This document shows, piece by piece, positions 34,763-46,859 of a DNA stretch of 64,000 bases. A program made the translations under genes and the position numbers. How positions within the stretch are numbered: position 1 is the stretch's first letter; each line of letters opens with the position of its first letter. The stretch comes from Diploptera punctata (Eukaryota; Arthropoda; Insecta; Blattodea; Blaberidae): positions 637,001 through 701,000 of the forward strand of contig JASPKZ010007430.1 in assembly GCA_030220185.1 (NCBI GenBank), in the 5' to 3' direction. The notes under the pieces are model-generated. The model saw nothing but the letters and a program-made list of their open reading frames with translations, did not search any database and was not told the DNA's origin.

Positions 34763-35165
34763 TTTGAAAATACTGGCTCAGAACAAAATAATACATATTC
34801 GCACAAGAACATTTTTACTTGAAGAAAAGCTGGACGAGATTTGTGTGAATCCTGAGAATAAATCACTCTCAAAATTAGTACAAGCAGGGATTTCAGTTTA
34901 TTCTGCACACAAAGTAACAAAGCAGTTAATATCTCGTGAGTGTTTGCAGACATAGAGATCAATGCTTGTCTCTTTGCACCTCGCTCTCCAGACCGAAAAG
35001 CGTGTGATTTTTACTTGTGGGGTAACGTGTAAGATAATGTTTATCGAACAAATCCTCACATATTGGAGGAACTAAAAGAAAATATTACGAATGAAGAATT
35101 AACTGCTGTCAGCCAGAATATGGTTTCCAGATATAATGCCCGTATAACCTATTAAGGACGACACT
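34024..35165 (+). pseudogene. Tc1/mariner-like transposase relic with internal 94-bp repeats
   Basis: Early coding text (RVRDEFNQTFPGEVPYSRTQ, then IHRIVNKFENTGS) matches the helix-turn-helix start of DUF4817-type transposases. Further on are LDEICVNPENKSLSKLVQ and, near 34990-35140, RSPDRKACDFYLWGNV and NPHILEELKENITNEELTAV, the C-terminal catalytic part (SPDLxPxDFFLWG). The central catalytic region is deleted. The first part is expanded as eight tandem copies. Terminal inverted repeats were not identified. Confidence 0.8.
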
Positions 35166-35169
35166 TTTA

Positions 35170-35925
35170 ACATATAAGGTAAGATTATATGTAATACTTT
35201 TTATACAGTTAAAGCAGGAACTATATGAGCGCGTCTAGTTGCGGTTAATGCTGGCTTCTTAGCGGAGAATGAAAACAGCTCGCGCGGATACAACATATAA
35301 AGTAGACCCTGTATTTTCCACAAGGAGTTCATAATTAAGTTCTACGCACTTATACGTTTACTTACACTTTTTATAATGCGGATTTAATGGAAATGTTGCG
35401 TTGAATTCACTTGTAGTTTTGATACTGTATAAAATATGTGTATGATAAAATAATACCGTAGATATTTAAGTAACATGGATTGGGAATATGGTTTTGCTGA
35501 TGAGTTGAGATGTTTATGGGGGAAGCGTTGCTGAGGACGGAATTTCAAAATTAATTCATTAAACTATTTTTCAATCCTTTCAATATACATAATTTTATTT
35601 CATATCAGGTTATGTCAAATTTAATTATTAATAATAATACATAATATTGCCATATACTACGGATTTTGCGGATTGGTCTCTATTGTGTAGTATGAATGGT
35701 ACGTAAAGTTACAGACTGAATTGCATCGTGATTAATTTGTGCAGCCTGCCTTCTAGGCCTGTCGCGGCATGGGGTTTTATTCTAATTGAAGTCTCCCGCA
35801 TACATACATTTATGAAGTTTGAAGATATTGTCGCTACAATCGCGTCTTTGGTTGAATATATATCTGATAAAGAAACTTTTTGTTTTGTTTTTGTTTTCTG
35901 CTTGTGTCTTTATATATATATCCAT
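35170..35925. other. Unassigned; one short shared segment
   Basis: About 35470-35520 (ATGGATTGGGAATATGG, GATGAGTTGAGATGTTTA) resembles 40475-40520, so a low-copy repeat may be present. Nothing else recognised. Confidence 0.35.
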
Positions 35926-35929
35926 CCAT

Positions 35930-36316
35930 CCAGAGTAATTCTGCCCGAGGGCAGGTCATTCACTACAATCATAGCATTTTCATGCTATGCTTTGCAGCTT
36001 TACTAGGGAATTGTAGGTGTGGTAGCTTCCCGTTGCTTTTCCACACCGGTAAGATGGTGATGATGAGATGAAAATGATAATGGCCATATGATTTCGGGGA
36101 CCGTTTGGCCTTAAAGTTTTCCTGACATTTGTCTTACAGGTGAGGAAAAACCCCGATAAAAACCTCACCAATCCTTTTTAATTAATAATGAAAAAAAAAT
36201 AGTAAAAATCTTACTATTCCTATCCCTTCTATCTTTAAAACTGCCCCACCGGGGATCGAACCCGGGCCCGCTGCGTGACAAGGCAGCACGCTACCTCGAG
36301 ACCACAGCGCTGGACA
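35930..36316 (-). mobile_element. tRNA-derived SINE-C, copy 4, with internal insertion
   Basis: Head near 36314 (minus strand) and 3' tail near 35940. About 60 bp of unrelated AT-rich sequence (about 36170-36235) splits the conserved CCTCACC...CTGCCCC segment. TA repeats lie on both sides (35911-35920 and 36317-36345). Confidence 0.85.
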
Positions 36317-36317
36317 T

Positions 36318-36348
<31 letters not shown>

Positions 36349-36349
36349 T

Positions 36350-37150
36350 ATAGAAATAAACTACATAATCGCTACTTTGTACTTCCGTTACGTTGTAGTA
36401 CAAATTTGAGCTCTCTGAAAGATATAATTGTTTCAGATGTTGCATGAAATTGATGATAGGGCAAGTGTTCCCAATTTCGCAGAATACTTATACATTAAAT
36501 AGGCTACATTTGTTTTGTCAATATGAAAATATAAATACCGGTATGGATATAGTCTTTAATAAACTAAACACATACACCGAACGGATAGAAAAATAAACAT
36601 AAATGCAAGTAGATGCTGTTACTGAAATACAATTACCAATTACAGTAAATATTGTACGATGGATAAAGGAATTTTCAAGCCCTGCGTTTCTTTCTCTACT
36701 AAAAAAATAATAAAAAAATAAAAAACTGAAGCTTTGTGAATATCCAAGAAGAGAAATGAATGGCTACAGTCCAATCGTCTACAGTAACGTTTCGTTCTTT
36801 TGATAATGTTTTGTTCTGAAAACGAAGAAAAAAGCGTGATAAAGTTTGGGGAAACAGGGAAGTAGTTGAGAATTGCCTGCAATCATATTCAAGTCACGTG
36901 ATGAACAAGGAACCCCTTCCTTCATTTGTATTGAAAAGAAATTCAAGAATACTGTAAATTTGCAACCAAAGAAATCTTCGAGGATATAAATACAATTTTC
37001 TTTTATAAATAATTACAAAATAATATGTATCCATGTCTATAGAGTAACATTTATTGAGTTTCTCGAAAACTAATTTAATAATTAGCAATAGGCTAATAAA
37101 TAAATTAACTATCTCACTGGTACTATAGAAATTGGTACTATAGAAACCGG
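36350..37150. other. No recognised feature
   Basis: AT-rich intron sequence. Nothing supported. Confidence 0.4.
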
Positions 37151-37581
37151 AGGTTAATGGCCGCTCTCCATACATCCCTATGCTGAGCTAATGTTTTTAA
37201 ATAATTCCGTATATTATCAAATCACGGTTAATATCATTCTCCCACCTCATTCCTGGCCTATCTCTGGGCACTTTCCCTCTTGCTTTCCTATAAGAAGTTT
37301 CCATGCTCTTCTTTCAGTTCCATTTCATGCTGCGTGACCTACTCAACGCAGTATCGAAACTTAACTGTTCTTATTATATCTGATTTCCCACAAAGATTAT
37401 GATATACAGTTCACTGTAAAGTAATTTTCTTCATTCACGTGACTGTTCGTTTTTCTTTGGTTCAAACATTTTTCAACGGCCGTGAAAGCCTGTCAATATA
37501 TTTTTCAACGCACTTTTTTTTAAATACTCGTAATATTATCTCTTCTCTTAAAGTAAGAGACTATGTTCCGTATCTATATAG

Positions 37582-38322
37582 TACAGAGTGCGGCAGAAAC
37601 ATTTTAAATTGCCCGCCATTATTGGACACGGCTTCCTTGAGAGTTGATATTGGTACCAATACGTAGTGCAGTTCAAAGCATTGCCTGTCAGTACGGAGCG
37701 TTGGTTAAACGAACACCGTACGTTTGGAATAGAAACTTTTTTAAATGTGGTGACAGTGTCGTACGGGCACAGCGTTTGTTCCGGCAACATTTTAACATTG
37801 GTCGGAATGATCAAGTTCCGTCTCGGAAGTCGATTACGAAATGGGTTCAGTAGTCCAGAGCAATTGCATCCTGCAACAAACAATAAACCACCTGGTAGGC
37901 CACGTACGGTTTCGCACCCCGGACAACATTGCAAGAGTAAGAGCTGTTTTGGCAATGTCAACTGGCCACCCCGTTCGGCCGATTTATCGGAATGTGATTT
38001 TTTTGAGTGGGGATTCCTAAAATCCAAAGTGTATGCTAACAAGCCAACAATTTTTGAAAACTTGGAAAACAACATTCACGCCGAAATCGAGGCCATAACA
38101 GGTGACATTCTTCGTAAGGTTATGGATAATGTACGTGTTCGTGAAGAAGATTGAATCGCCAACAATGGTGGACACCTGAAAAACATAATTAAAAAAAGTG
38201 ACATGTGTAATTAATGGTAGGATGTGTTCTTTCGAACAATGTACACTAATAATGTGTAAATGTATTTCTTCATGCCAAAATAACATGTTTAAAATGGGTC
38301 ATTGTTTCTGCTGCACCTGTAT
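37582..38322 (+). pseudogene. Tc1/mariner-like transposon (DUF4817 type) with internal deletion
   Basis: The ends ACAGAGTGCGGCAGAAACA and TGTTTCTGCTGCACCTGTA are inverted repeats with TA on both sides. The frame gives FKCGDSVVRAQRLFRQHFNI (helix-turn-helix), GRNDQVPSRKSITKWV, then PPGRPRTV and the C-terminal NWPPRSADLSECDFFEWGFL and SKVYANKPTIFENLENNIH. The segment with the first catalytic residues is missing, so it is a non-autonomous or dead copy. It is inserted in the reverse LINE. Confidence 0.88.
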
Positions 38323-38460
38323 AACTGGAAAAATAACCTATTATATATTTTTAGTTTAACATTTTTTGAGAGGATCTGGGATGACAAAAAGTCCCTGTAC
38401 TAGTGAATAATATAATTTCTTCCACAGAAAAGCCTATGTTTAATTTTTTTCTGCACTGCA

Positions 38461-38765
38461 TACGCCGTAGCGTAGTGGTTTAGGCACTGCGCTACAAGCC
38501 GGAAGGTCGAGGGTTCAAATCCCGGTGGGGTCAGGATTTTTAAACTGACCCAAACCTTCTGGCGACACTATGGCACTAGGGCCGACTCAGCCTCTAACAG
38601 AAATGAGTACCAGGCGCTTGTTCTGGGGTAAAGGCGGCCGTCACGCAGGGCTGACAACCCGGCTGACATCAAGTGCCGATTGTCCAGAAAAAGTGGGAGC
38701 CTTAACCTCCCACTACCTCAAGGGCCTCCTGAGGCCTGTTGTGGGAATACTTTACTTTTACTGCA
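38461..38765 (+). mobile_element. tRNA-derived SINE, family D
   Basis: Head ACGCCGTAGCGTAGTGGTTT with box B GGGTTCAAATCCC. The body contains TACCAGGCGCTTGTTCTGGG and ends near GGAATACTTTACTTTTA. CTGCAT lies at both edges as a likely short target duplication. The only copy in the window. Confidence 0.82.
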
Positions 38766-38948
38766 TTCCTGTTTGATATTATTGTTTCTAGGTAGGCATA
38801 TTTGAATTCCGCCAGTTCTTCAAAATTTCTTTCATTTGTTAACCGTGCGTTATAACATATAAAGTATTTCTACATGTGACCAATTATTTAGTTTTATTGA
38901 TATTTAATAATAGCACTAATAATAACAGTAATAATAATAATAATTCTT

Positions 38949-39342
38949 GTGAGCCCATGTTTTCCCTTAATAGAGATTTAGGCACTCTCCCCCTACAGGG
39001 AAGAATTTGAACCATACTAATTTAGTTACACTTGTTTTCATACAGATGCCATTTGAGTGGCTCTTGGTCAGCGTTCTGCTTCATACTGACTTCTCGGAAC
39101 CAAGGTAGTATAAGGACGGGAAAATTCGGTAAATTTTGCTTAGAGGCCTTTTCATTCAGGCTTAAGGATCTTTTACGAGCCTGGAAATCTTCATACTCGG
39201 GACCCACGGCTTAAAGTTCCTCCCGGAGGACTTGCTCCTTGGATTTTTCCATCCTAAAAAAATCCATCGACCCCGGCCGGGTATGAACCCGCGACCCTCG
39301 GGACCAGAGGTAAGGAGCATAACCACTAGTCCACCGCGGCCG
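38949..39342 (-). mobile_element. tRNA-derived SINE, family A, full reverse copy
   Basis: Minus-strand head near 39340 (CCGCGGTGGACTAGTGGTTA), box B GGGTTCATACCC, and 3' end near 38950. AAT repeats border both ends (about 38920-38943 and 39343-39393). Confidence 0.88.

Positions 39343-39393
<51 letters not shown>
39343..39393. repeat. (AAT)n microsatellite
   Basis: Pure AAT array directly abutting the SINE-A head. Confidence 0.95.
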
Positions 39394-39398
<5 letters not shown>

Positions 39399-39399
39399 C

Positions 39400-39640
39400 A
39401 ACTTAAATTACCTGCTTTCAACATGTCTATTCGTCTCTGATTGACCCAAATTTTTTCCTACGATTTTATCATCAAATATTCGTAATATTATCTCCTTCCT
39501 TAAAGTGAGCAACCGCAGTTATATTATAACTGGTAGAATTAACTTTTGATATAGGTTATAGTTTTAGCTTAACTTTTTTTAGACAGTTTGAGCTGGCAAG
39601 AGTCCCTGCATGCGTTTCCAGAGTTGATCTTATATTAATT
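39400..39640 (-). pseudogene. Reverse LINE fragment
   Basis: TATTCGTAATATTATCTCCT and AGAGTCCCTGCATGCG match the reverse LINE words at 63210-63350. Confidence 0.6.
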
Positions 39641-40145
39641 TATTTTTACATCTCGTTCCTATTTTAATTATTTTCTTGGATCCTTATGTAGGTCATACAT
39701 TCCTAAATAAGAACATTATGTACTGTACATCACTTCTGTAAATCACAGTCTTATGTGAACTAGTTGAAAACGGCAGTTCAAGTTTTACTTACGAATAAAG
39801 CCAAATTTGAAAACACATAGATCCGGAGCAGCATTTGAATTTAAATGAAAAATATAGATTGGAATTTGATCCTGAGGGGAATGAGATATCACCAGAGGAT
39901 TATTTTTTTCAGAAGCGAACAAACGGTAAGGAATAGGAAGAGAATCAAGCCCAGGGGACATATATTCCACCATGCATGTTCTTCTATATCATCCGCATGG
40001 CCGCATTTTTACATTTCAATCTCAGTCAGGTTGCTATCGTTTTTACAATGTCGAGTGCTTATAGCTTCATTCTCATCTCTACTGATGAATAGTCACAATA
40101 AAACAAATCTCGATTCAACATCTTTTCAATTCACCGTGAATACAT
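39640..40145. other. No recognised feature
   Basis: Nothing supported. Confidence 0.35.
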
Positions 40146-40149
40146 TTTC

Positions 40150-40480
40150 TATTTTCATATAAAGAGTGGAAGGAATCTAAGTGCACAGATTTTAACTATA
40201 AACTCGACGTGAAAACAATTTAAACCTAAATGTCACAAATTTGTGTTTAAAGAATTGTACAAAAAATTACTGGTGCATTATATTTAAAAACGTAGAGTAT
40301 TTGGTGGTCTGATTTTCAGATAGTACACAGAATATGTGATATGAAACAACTTTCTCCTATTATCAGTTTCAGGCAACATCTCAAACATTGGTTTTTCTCA
40401 GAGAGCTCTAATTTATACTACAAAGAAAAGATGCGCACATAAAAATACTAAATCTAGTTATTTATGTTTCAAGGATTGGA
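40150..40480. mobile_element. MITE-like element, partial copy 3
   Basis: AGAGTGGAAGGAATCTAAGT and GCACAGATTTTAACTATAAA match the left end of the MITE family. The right half is missing or decayed. Confidence 0.6.
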
Positions 40481-40489
40481 AATGTGGTT

Positions 40490-41285
40490 TTTCGGATGAG
40501 TTGAAATATTTAAATCAAGCATTATTAATTGTTTTTGCAGTCAGAAGAGAATTTACATTATATACGTATTTTTTGGGAATCGCTTCCGAAACTGTGAAAA
40601 CAATGAATGGTGCTTGTATTGTACTTGATTTTAAACAATATTTTTGTAATTGAGTTTATAGTTTTTAAATTTTAATATTTTCATCTTTGTATTGTGCAAT
40701 GCTTTGTCTTTCCTTGTGAATAAAGAAATCATCGATTGGGATTTGATAAAACATTTTCATAGCCTCCCTCAATGTAAATGGTGACAAGGTTTGAGACTGG
40801 GGAGATCTTCTTGTGAGATGTGCAATGCATGACAATTTGTCTATATTCGATTCTGCACGTGTCAAAATGTATTTGCCTTTCCTCGTGTAACATGATGTAT
40901 TGTGCCCACGCTTTCTTAGAAAAAAAAACATGAATTTTAACAATGATGTATTATTCTGTTATTGACTCGTGTCATTCCTTATCAATATGAAAGTTGAAAC
41001 AGCTATTCATTATTATAATAGGAAATATAATCCTATTCGGTCTCTTTGTATCGTATATGATACATGAGAGGCTTAGTTTTTTCTCACCTTTTAAATAACT
41101 CAAGATCGCTGTGATATATTTACATTGCAATAGTTAGTAGGGCCTAATTAGTGGTCCTTTACAAGATTCATAGACTATCATCTCGTATGGAGTATCCCAT
41201 GTAAAAGAGCTTTAAGCTTGATAATACGAATAAAAGCACAGACACAACGACTTCCATCCCTCTGCAAGATTAAACCCCTTATAAG
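40490..41285. other. No recognised feature
   Basis: AT-rich. Nothing supported. Confidence 0.35.
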
Positions 41286-41289
41286 ATAC

Positions 41290-42720
41290 TCGGATTGATT
41301 AGTATGATTTGAGATAAAGAAACTCTTCCAGATGAATGGAAAGAATCGATTATCGTCCCAATCTGTAAGAAAGGAGATAAAACTGATTGCAACAACCAAA
41401 GGAGCATCTCATTACTTTCAACTTCGTACAAAATTCTAAGAAATATGTCAATAAGCAGACTTGCTCCCTACACTGATGACATTCTAGATCATCAATGTGG
41501 ATTTAGAAGAAACAGGTCTACAACAGATCAGATTTTTAGTATAAGACAGATTTTAGAAAAGAAATGGGAATATAATGGTATTGTACATCAACTATACGTG
41601 GACTTCAAAAAGGCATACGATTCAATTAAAAGGGAGAAGTTATATAGTATCCTGCTGGAGTTCGGAATTCCTAAAAAGTTAGTTAGACTTATACCAATGT
41701 AACTAAATTGCACAAAGAGTAGGGTGCGTGTAGGCAAACAGTTTTCGGATACTTTTGAAATTCACAATGGGTTGAAGCAAGGAGATGCACTATCTCCTCT
41801 ACTATTTAATTTTGTAGTAGAGCATATCATCATATCTTTAGAGGATGAAGAAGGCATGCAACTCAATGGTATTACTAAGCTGTTAGTTTATGCTGATGAT
41901 GTAGTACTATTGGGCAATAGCGAAGAGGTACTAAAGGCCAACAAGCACACACTATTGAGTAACACTAATAAATTGGGTCTGAAAGTACATATTAATAGAA
42001 CTAAATATATGGTCACACACAGAAATATATTACATAATAGAAATGGACAGCTATTGACAAATGAGGGGAATTTTGAGGAAGTGGATGAATTCAAATACCT
42101 AGGAACAATAATCACAAATAGGAATGAGATGCACAAAGAAATTAAACATAGGCTCAATTCTGGAAATGCGTGCTATTATGTATTACAGATACTCTTGACG
42201 TCCCAACCCCTTTCAAAAAAAAAAAGTTAAACTGAAAATATATAAAACTATTATTCTACCAGTTATATTATATGGTTGCGAAACATGGACTCTTACTTTA
42301 AGAGAGGAAAGAAGATTACGAGTATTTGAGAATAAAGTTTTTAGGAAAATTTTTGGACCAAAGAGAGATGAACAGACAGGTGAATGGAGAAGACTACATA
42401 ACAATGAACTACATGGTCTTTATAGGAGCCAGGTATAGTAAGGGCAGTTAAGTTTCGTAGATTGCGATGGGGAGAACATGTGGCACGAATGGGGAATGAA
42501 AGACGTGCATGGAAGCTTCTTGTAAGAAAACAAGAGGAAAAACGGCCAGTTGGTAGACAAAGAATAAGATGAGAGAATAACATTAACTATGATTTGAGAC
42601 AGGTAGATTATATAGGGAATGATTGGAAAACATTAACTCAGGATAGGGATGTATGAAGAGCTTATGTCCGCGCGGCCATGAACCTGCGGGTTCGATACTG
42701 CCAGTAAGTTATAAGACACT
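41290..42720 (+). pseudogene. LINE reverse transcriptase to 3' end (AGTT-tail family)
   Basis: Order: LPDEWKESIIVPICKKGDKT, YKILRNMSISRLAPYTDDIL, HQCGFRRNRSTTDQIFSIRQ, LYVDFKKAYDSIKREKLYSI, a stop, then GLKQGDALSPLLFNFVVEHI, LLVYADDVVLLGNSE (catalytic YADD), DEFKYLGTIITNRNEM and, after a frameshift, LYGCETWTLTLREERRLRVF. It covers most of the reverse transcriptase and the C-terminal region, lacks the endonuclease and has at least two breaks. It ends CGATACTGCCAGTAAGTTA. Confidence 0.88.
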
Positions 42721-43089
42721 CGGAGTTGTACTTAATAAGTAGGCCTACTATATATTGCTGATTCTTGGTCACTTATTTTATCAATTTTAATGAAGCAATT
42801 TGTTATTTAAGATTTATTTTTTTAGTCATATCAAGAATTACACTAGATTATTGAGTATTTATTTTATTATAAGTGAATTAGTTTATTTTATTGAATGGGA
42901 AGTTGTAACAATTAATCCAATATCATTGCAATAACTTTCTAATTTGATTGAATGTTATTAATATTTGTGGGGTATGTATTTTTAATTCTTCTTTAGTTAT
43001 TCTTCACAGAGATGATTACATGGATGGTGATTTAAATAGTAATTATTTATTTTTCTTTTCCTCTAGAGTAATATAAAATAGAAATAAAA

Positions 43090-43565
43090 TTACAATTATA
43101 GCGTTGTTATTCTCCCAGTTATATGGATGCGAAACACGAACTCTCACTTTAAGGGAGGAGAAAATATTACGATTATTTGAGAATAAAGTTCTTAGGAAAC
43201 TTTATGAACCAAAGAGAGAAGAATAGACAGGCGAATGGAGAAGATTACATAACAGTGAGCTACATGGTCTTTTAGGGGAAACCAGATATAATAATAGTTA
43301 AGTCTCGTAGACTGCGATGGACAGGACATGTTGCACGAATGGGGAATGAAAGAAGGGCATGGAAGCTCTGTAGGAAAACTAGAGGGAAAACGCCCGGTTG
43401 GTAGACCAAGAATGAGGTGAAAGAATAACATTAACCATGATTTGAAGGAAATAGATTATACAGGGGATGATCGGAAAACATTATCTCAGGATCGGGATGT
43501 GTGGAGAGCTTATGTCCGACCGACCATGACCCTATGGGTTCGATAGTACCAGTAAGCTAGTTAGA
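43090..43565 (+). pseudogene. LINE 3' fragment (AGTT-tail family)
   Basis: GCGAAACACGAACTCTCACT to CGATAGTACCAGTAAGCTAG repeats the 3' region of the preceding LINE with more decay. A CT array (43571-43615) follows. Confidence 0.75.
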
Positions 43566-43568
43566 GCA

Positions 43569-43570
<2 letters not shown>

Positions 43571-43602
<32 letters not shown>

Positions 43603-43615
43603 GTCTCTCTCTCTT
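43571..43615. repeat. (CT)n microsatellite
   Basis: CT repeat with one GCGT interruption. Confidence 0.93.
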
Positions 43616-43861
43616 TACATTCGCTTAACATCCCCCTTTATAGGTAATTTAACATGCCCGACTTAACCCGTGCCTTACATGGGCATGACCTGTTGGGAAA
43701 GGATTTACAACTATGGATCACATACGTACTTTTTTGACCACAAAATGACATGGAAAGCCTCACAAAGAATGTTCAGCTAAATTCCAGAGTCACCTCCAAG
43801 ACAAGATGACTATTTAAAATAAGATGCACCTTTCACTCATTCATACTAAACAAGGAAAGAT

Positions 43862-44025
43862 GGTCAAATGATGTTCGGGGTCATTTGGGTTTTAACGTTT
43901 CCTTACATTTGTCTTACAGTTGGGGAAACCCCCGAAAAAACCTCACCCAGAAACTTGTCCCGACAGAGGATCGAACCCGGGCCCGTTGCGCACGAGAATA
44001 TCTCAAAGCCACAGCGGTAGACTAC
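43862..44025 (-). mobile_element. SINE-C head fragment
   Basis: GGATCGAACCCGGGCCCGTT and CCTCACCCAGAAACTTG are the reverse of the SINE-C head and upper body. The 3' half is missing. Confidence 0.75.
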
Positions 44026-44104
44026 AGCGAACTTTTTAACATAACGAATTATTTAACGCAATTTGATAACCCGCGAGAGAGTTAGAAACATTTTAATGTA
44101 AAAG

Positions 44105-44385
44105 TAATATCTCTATTCGAGTCCGGCGTAATGCCAGGTCGAATGATGAGATGAAGCACCTACGTGCATGCCGACTGGCCAGGTTTGTCGCACAATCACA
44201 GGGAAATATGAAATTAAATGGATATGAGTATGAAGAAGTGGTGCCAGGAGAAAACGGGAGAAACCCCAAGAAAAACCAACCCTGACTCCGATTCGTACAC
44301 CACGAATATCATTTGGAGTTACAGATACGCCAACTCGAGATCCAGAGGTGGAGGGCGAGTGTCATACCACGGAGCCGCTAGCAAA
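44105..44385. other. Unassigned repeat-like segment
   Basis: GAGTCCGGCGTAATGCCAGG and GAAAACGGGAGAAACCCCAA look SINE-like, but I found no second full copy in the window. Confidence 0.3.
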
Positions 44386-44389
44386 ATAT

Positions 44390-44700
44390 GGAAAAATCCA
44401 AGGAGCAAGTCCTCCGGGAGGGACTTTAAGCCAAGTGACCCGAGTCTGAAGTTTTTCAGGCTCGTAAAAGATCCGTAAGCCTGAATAAAAATGCTTCTAA
44501 ACAAAATTTACCGACCTCATCATCCTAGCAATACCTTAGTTGCCTGCTAGATGTCTCATTGAGTCGGTATGTTAACCGCATACCATTCATGACATCTATG
44601 GGCAAATGAACATAACTAAATTAACTTGGTCTAGTTATTCCTAATATAGGAAAGACTAAGGCTCAACATTGGGCTACACCATTGTAAATATATATAAAGG
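44390..44700 (+). mobile_element. SINE-A, headless copy
   Basis: AAATCCAAGGAGCAAGTCCT, then GCCTGAATAAAAATGCTTCT, follows the SINE-A body. The tRNA head is absent. Confidence 0.75.
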
Positions 44701-44982
44701 CCTATATATATAAACTTAAATAAGCCTAAATAGAAACCGTGACATGTGCATCATCGGCAGCATTAGTGTTTACATTTTTGTTTTCTGGTACCTCTAATTT
44801 ATTCCTAACCTATATTTACACTGATCTCTTGATGAAAACACAGAACAAGTATTAGACTAAAGTTGTGTAAACGTAAATGAATAAATAGATTGACTATTCG
44901 CTGTATGGCAACGATATTCGTATTGTACAAATGCCGTTTTTTGCGTTACTTCATTTATAGCTTGTGTTCAGCTAAAGTCCCG

Positions 44983-45325
44983 CGCCGTAGCCGAGTGGTT
45001 AAGGCAAGAAGCCTTGGCGCAGTGCTATAGGACTTGCGCTGGTTGGAGTCTCCATGGGGGAAAACATTTTTCTCATGGAATTTCGGCCAGTATGGGACCG
45101 GTGCCCACCCAACATCGTGAGGCATTTGGGTAGCTACAATAAGTAGCGACTCCAGGTTGAGAATACCAGCTATAACGGCTGGAGGATCCGACATGATGAC
45201 CACATGTCACCCCTACACTGGCTAGATGATCGTCTACCTCTGTGATTAATACATGTGGATGTGAGGCCTAGCAGCCGGTTCCTGATGGTCTCAGCCAAAG
45301 GCCTTATAGGCCTGTCGCGCTTGGA
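44983..45325 (+). mobile_element. tRNA-derived SINE, family B
   Basis: CGCCGTAGCCGAGTGGTTAA head, CCGGTGCCCACCCAACATCG body, ending GGCCTTATAGGCCTGTCGCG. Confidence 0.88.
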
Positions 45326-45329
45326 GGAC

Positions 45330-46085
45330 GAGTTCAACTAAATAACAGACATTCCTACATGTATAAACATCCTCTACCTTTACAGTGTTCACGTCCACGG
45401 CGATAGTAGATCTATTAATGTTTAATGTCTCAGAGTATAGGCCTATAGGCCTACATATTATGCGGGTGTATCTTAAATATCACATATAGAAACTAACTAA
45501 CTCATGGCAGTCATCCTGGCGGTTCCGGAGAAGCTAGTGGTGACGAACTATATCGAGATTTTTCGGTGATTCTCCCTTTTCCCGAATTTCATTCCACCAA
45601 CACTCTCCACTTCTTTCCTTCCAAATCATGTCATTTCATCTCCATTTATTCAGTCATTCATTTCATAACATCCTTCACCTCATCTCATTTAGGGAAAATA
45701 GTTTGGTCTGGCAAATCAAATGTGTTTAAAATATGTAATTGTGGGTGATCCGGTGGGGGAGGGGCACATTCGTGTACCTCCTCAGAACTCTGAGCCTATG
45801 TAACAACTCAGGGCAGAATAAGGGCAAATGTAGGGTAGCAGCCTCTCCTTGAGTTCCTGAGCCGAGCCCAGAAAAAGGCGATATGGATCGTGTGTGAATG
45901 ACTAATGTGTCAAAACCAGAAACAATAGACCACATAACACCGTATAATTTAATTTCCATTCATTTATAACATACAACGATGGGTCGTATAATACGTATTA
46001 CGAATCTACAAATGGTTGTAGTTTTTCGGACATAATAACCCGAGCCCATACGTTGTTCTAATTTAATTCACGGCACTATTCAACC
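45330..46085. other. Mostly unassigned
   Basis: 45565-45620 resembles the body of SINE-E (TCTCCCTTTTCCCGAATTTC). The rest, including 45745-45960, is not recognised. Confidence 0.35.
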
Positions 46086-46089
46086 AATA

Positions 46090-46745
46090 TGTTTATGTCG
46101 GCGAGGAAATAAGCTCTCCATACATCCCTATCTTGAGCGAATATTTTCCATTGATTCTATTCACATCTCTCAAATCGCGGTTAATATTATTTTCCCATCT
46201 CATTATGCTGGGCACTTTTCTTTGATTTTTCTACAAGAAGGTTCCATGCCCCTTTTTGCATTCATGCCACATGCCCAACCCATCGCAATCTACCAGACTT
46301 AACTGTTCTTACTAAATCTGGTTTCCCATAGAGACCACGTAGCTTATTGTTACGTAGTTTCCTTCATTAATCTGTTTGTTCGTATCTTTGGTCCAAACGT
46401 TTTCCTAAGCATTTTATTCTGAAATGCACGTAATCTCTTCTACTCTCTTACATGAGAAAGACTTTATTTCGCCTCCATACAATATAAGTGGAAGAATAAT
46501 AGTTTCACACATATTTACTTTAATATTTTATGAATAATAGCATGGGTTTCCCAAGTTGTGCCTATGCTTAATTTCTTGGTGCACCTTCATAATGTTTGTA
46601 ATTATTGTTCCCACGTGTTTGAATTCTGCTGTAACGTCTTCAAAGTTTCCCTCATTTGTTGTTAAAAGTCCATTCCCATTTAATAATATATTTCTATGGG
46701 CCATATATAGGATGTTCCAGATATATCAGATAAAGTGGTATTATT
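46090..46745 (-). pseudogene. Reverse LINE fragment (AGTT-tail family)
   Basis: CTCTCCATACATCCCTATCT, TTAACTGTTCTTACTAAATC and CTTCAAAGTTTCCCTCATTT match the reverse LINE order at 62870-63480, with decay. Confidence 0.75.
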
Positions 46746-46770
46746 TCTAAAAAAATTATAACAAACATAT

Positions 46771-46781
46771 GCTCTCTCTCT

Positions 46782-46856
<75 letters not shown>
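46771..46856. repeat. (CT)n(TA)n compound microsatellite
   Basis: CT repeat followed by about 40 bp of TA, then ATC repeats that are the tail of the next LINE. Confidence 0.93.

Positions 46857-46859
<3 letters not shown>

Larger units (their letters stand above)
37160..38910 (-). pseudogene. Reverse LINE (AGTT-tail family) broken by two insertions
   Basis: Reverse-strand LINE text in three blocks: 37160-37581 (CTCTCCATACATCCCTATGC, AAACTTAACTGTTCTTATTA), 38323-38460 (TAACTGGAAAAATAACCTAT, GAGTCCCTGTAC-like) and about 38766-38910 (TTCAAAATTTCTTTCATTTG). A DNA transposon (37582-38322) and SINE-D (38461-38765) lie between the blocks. The same order of words occurs uninterrupted at 62840-63560. 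Confidence 0.8.
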
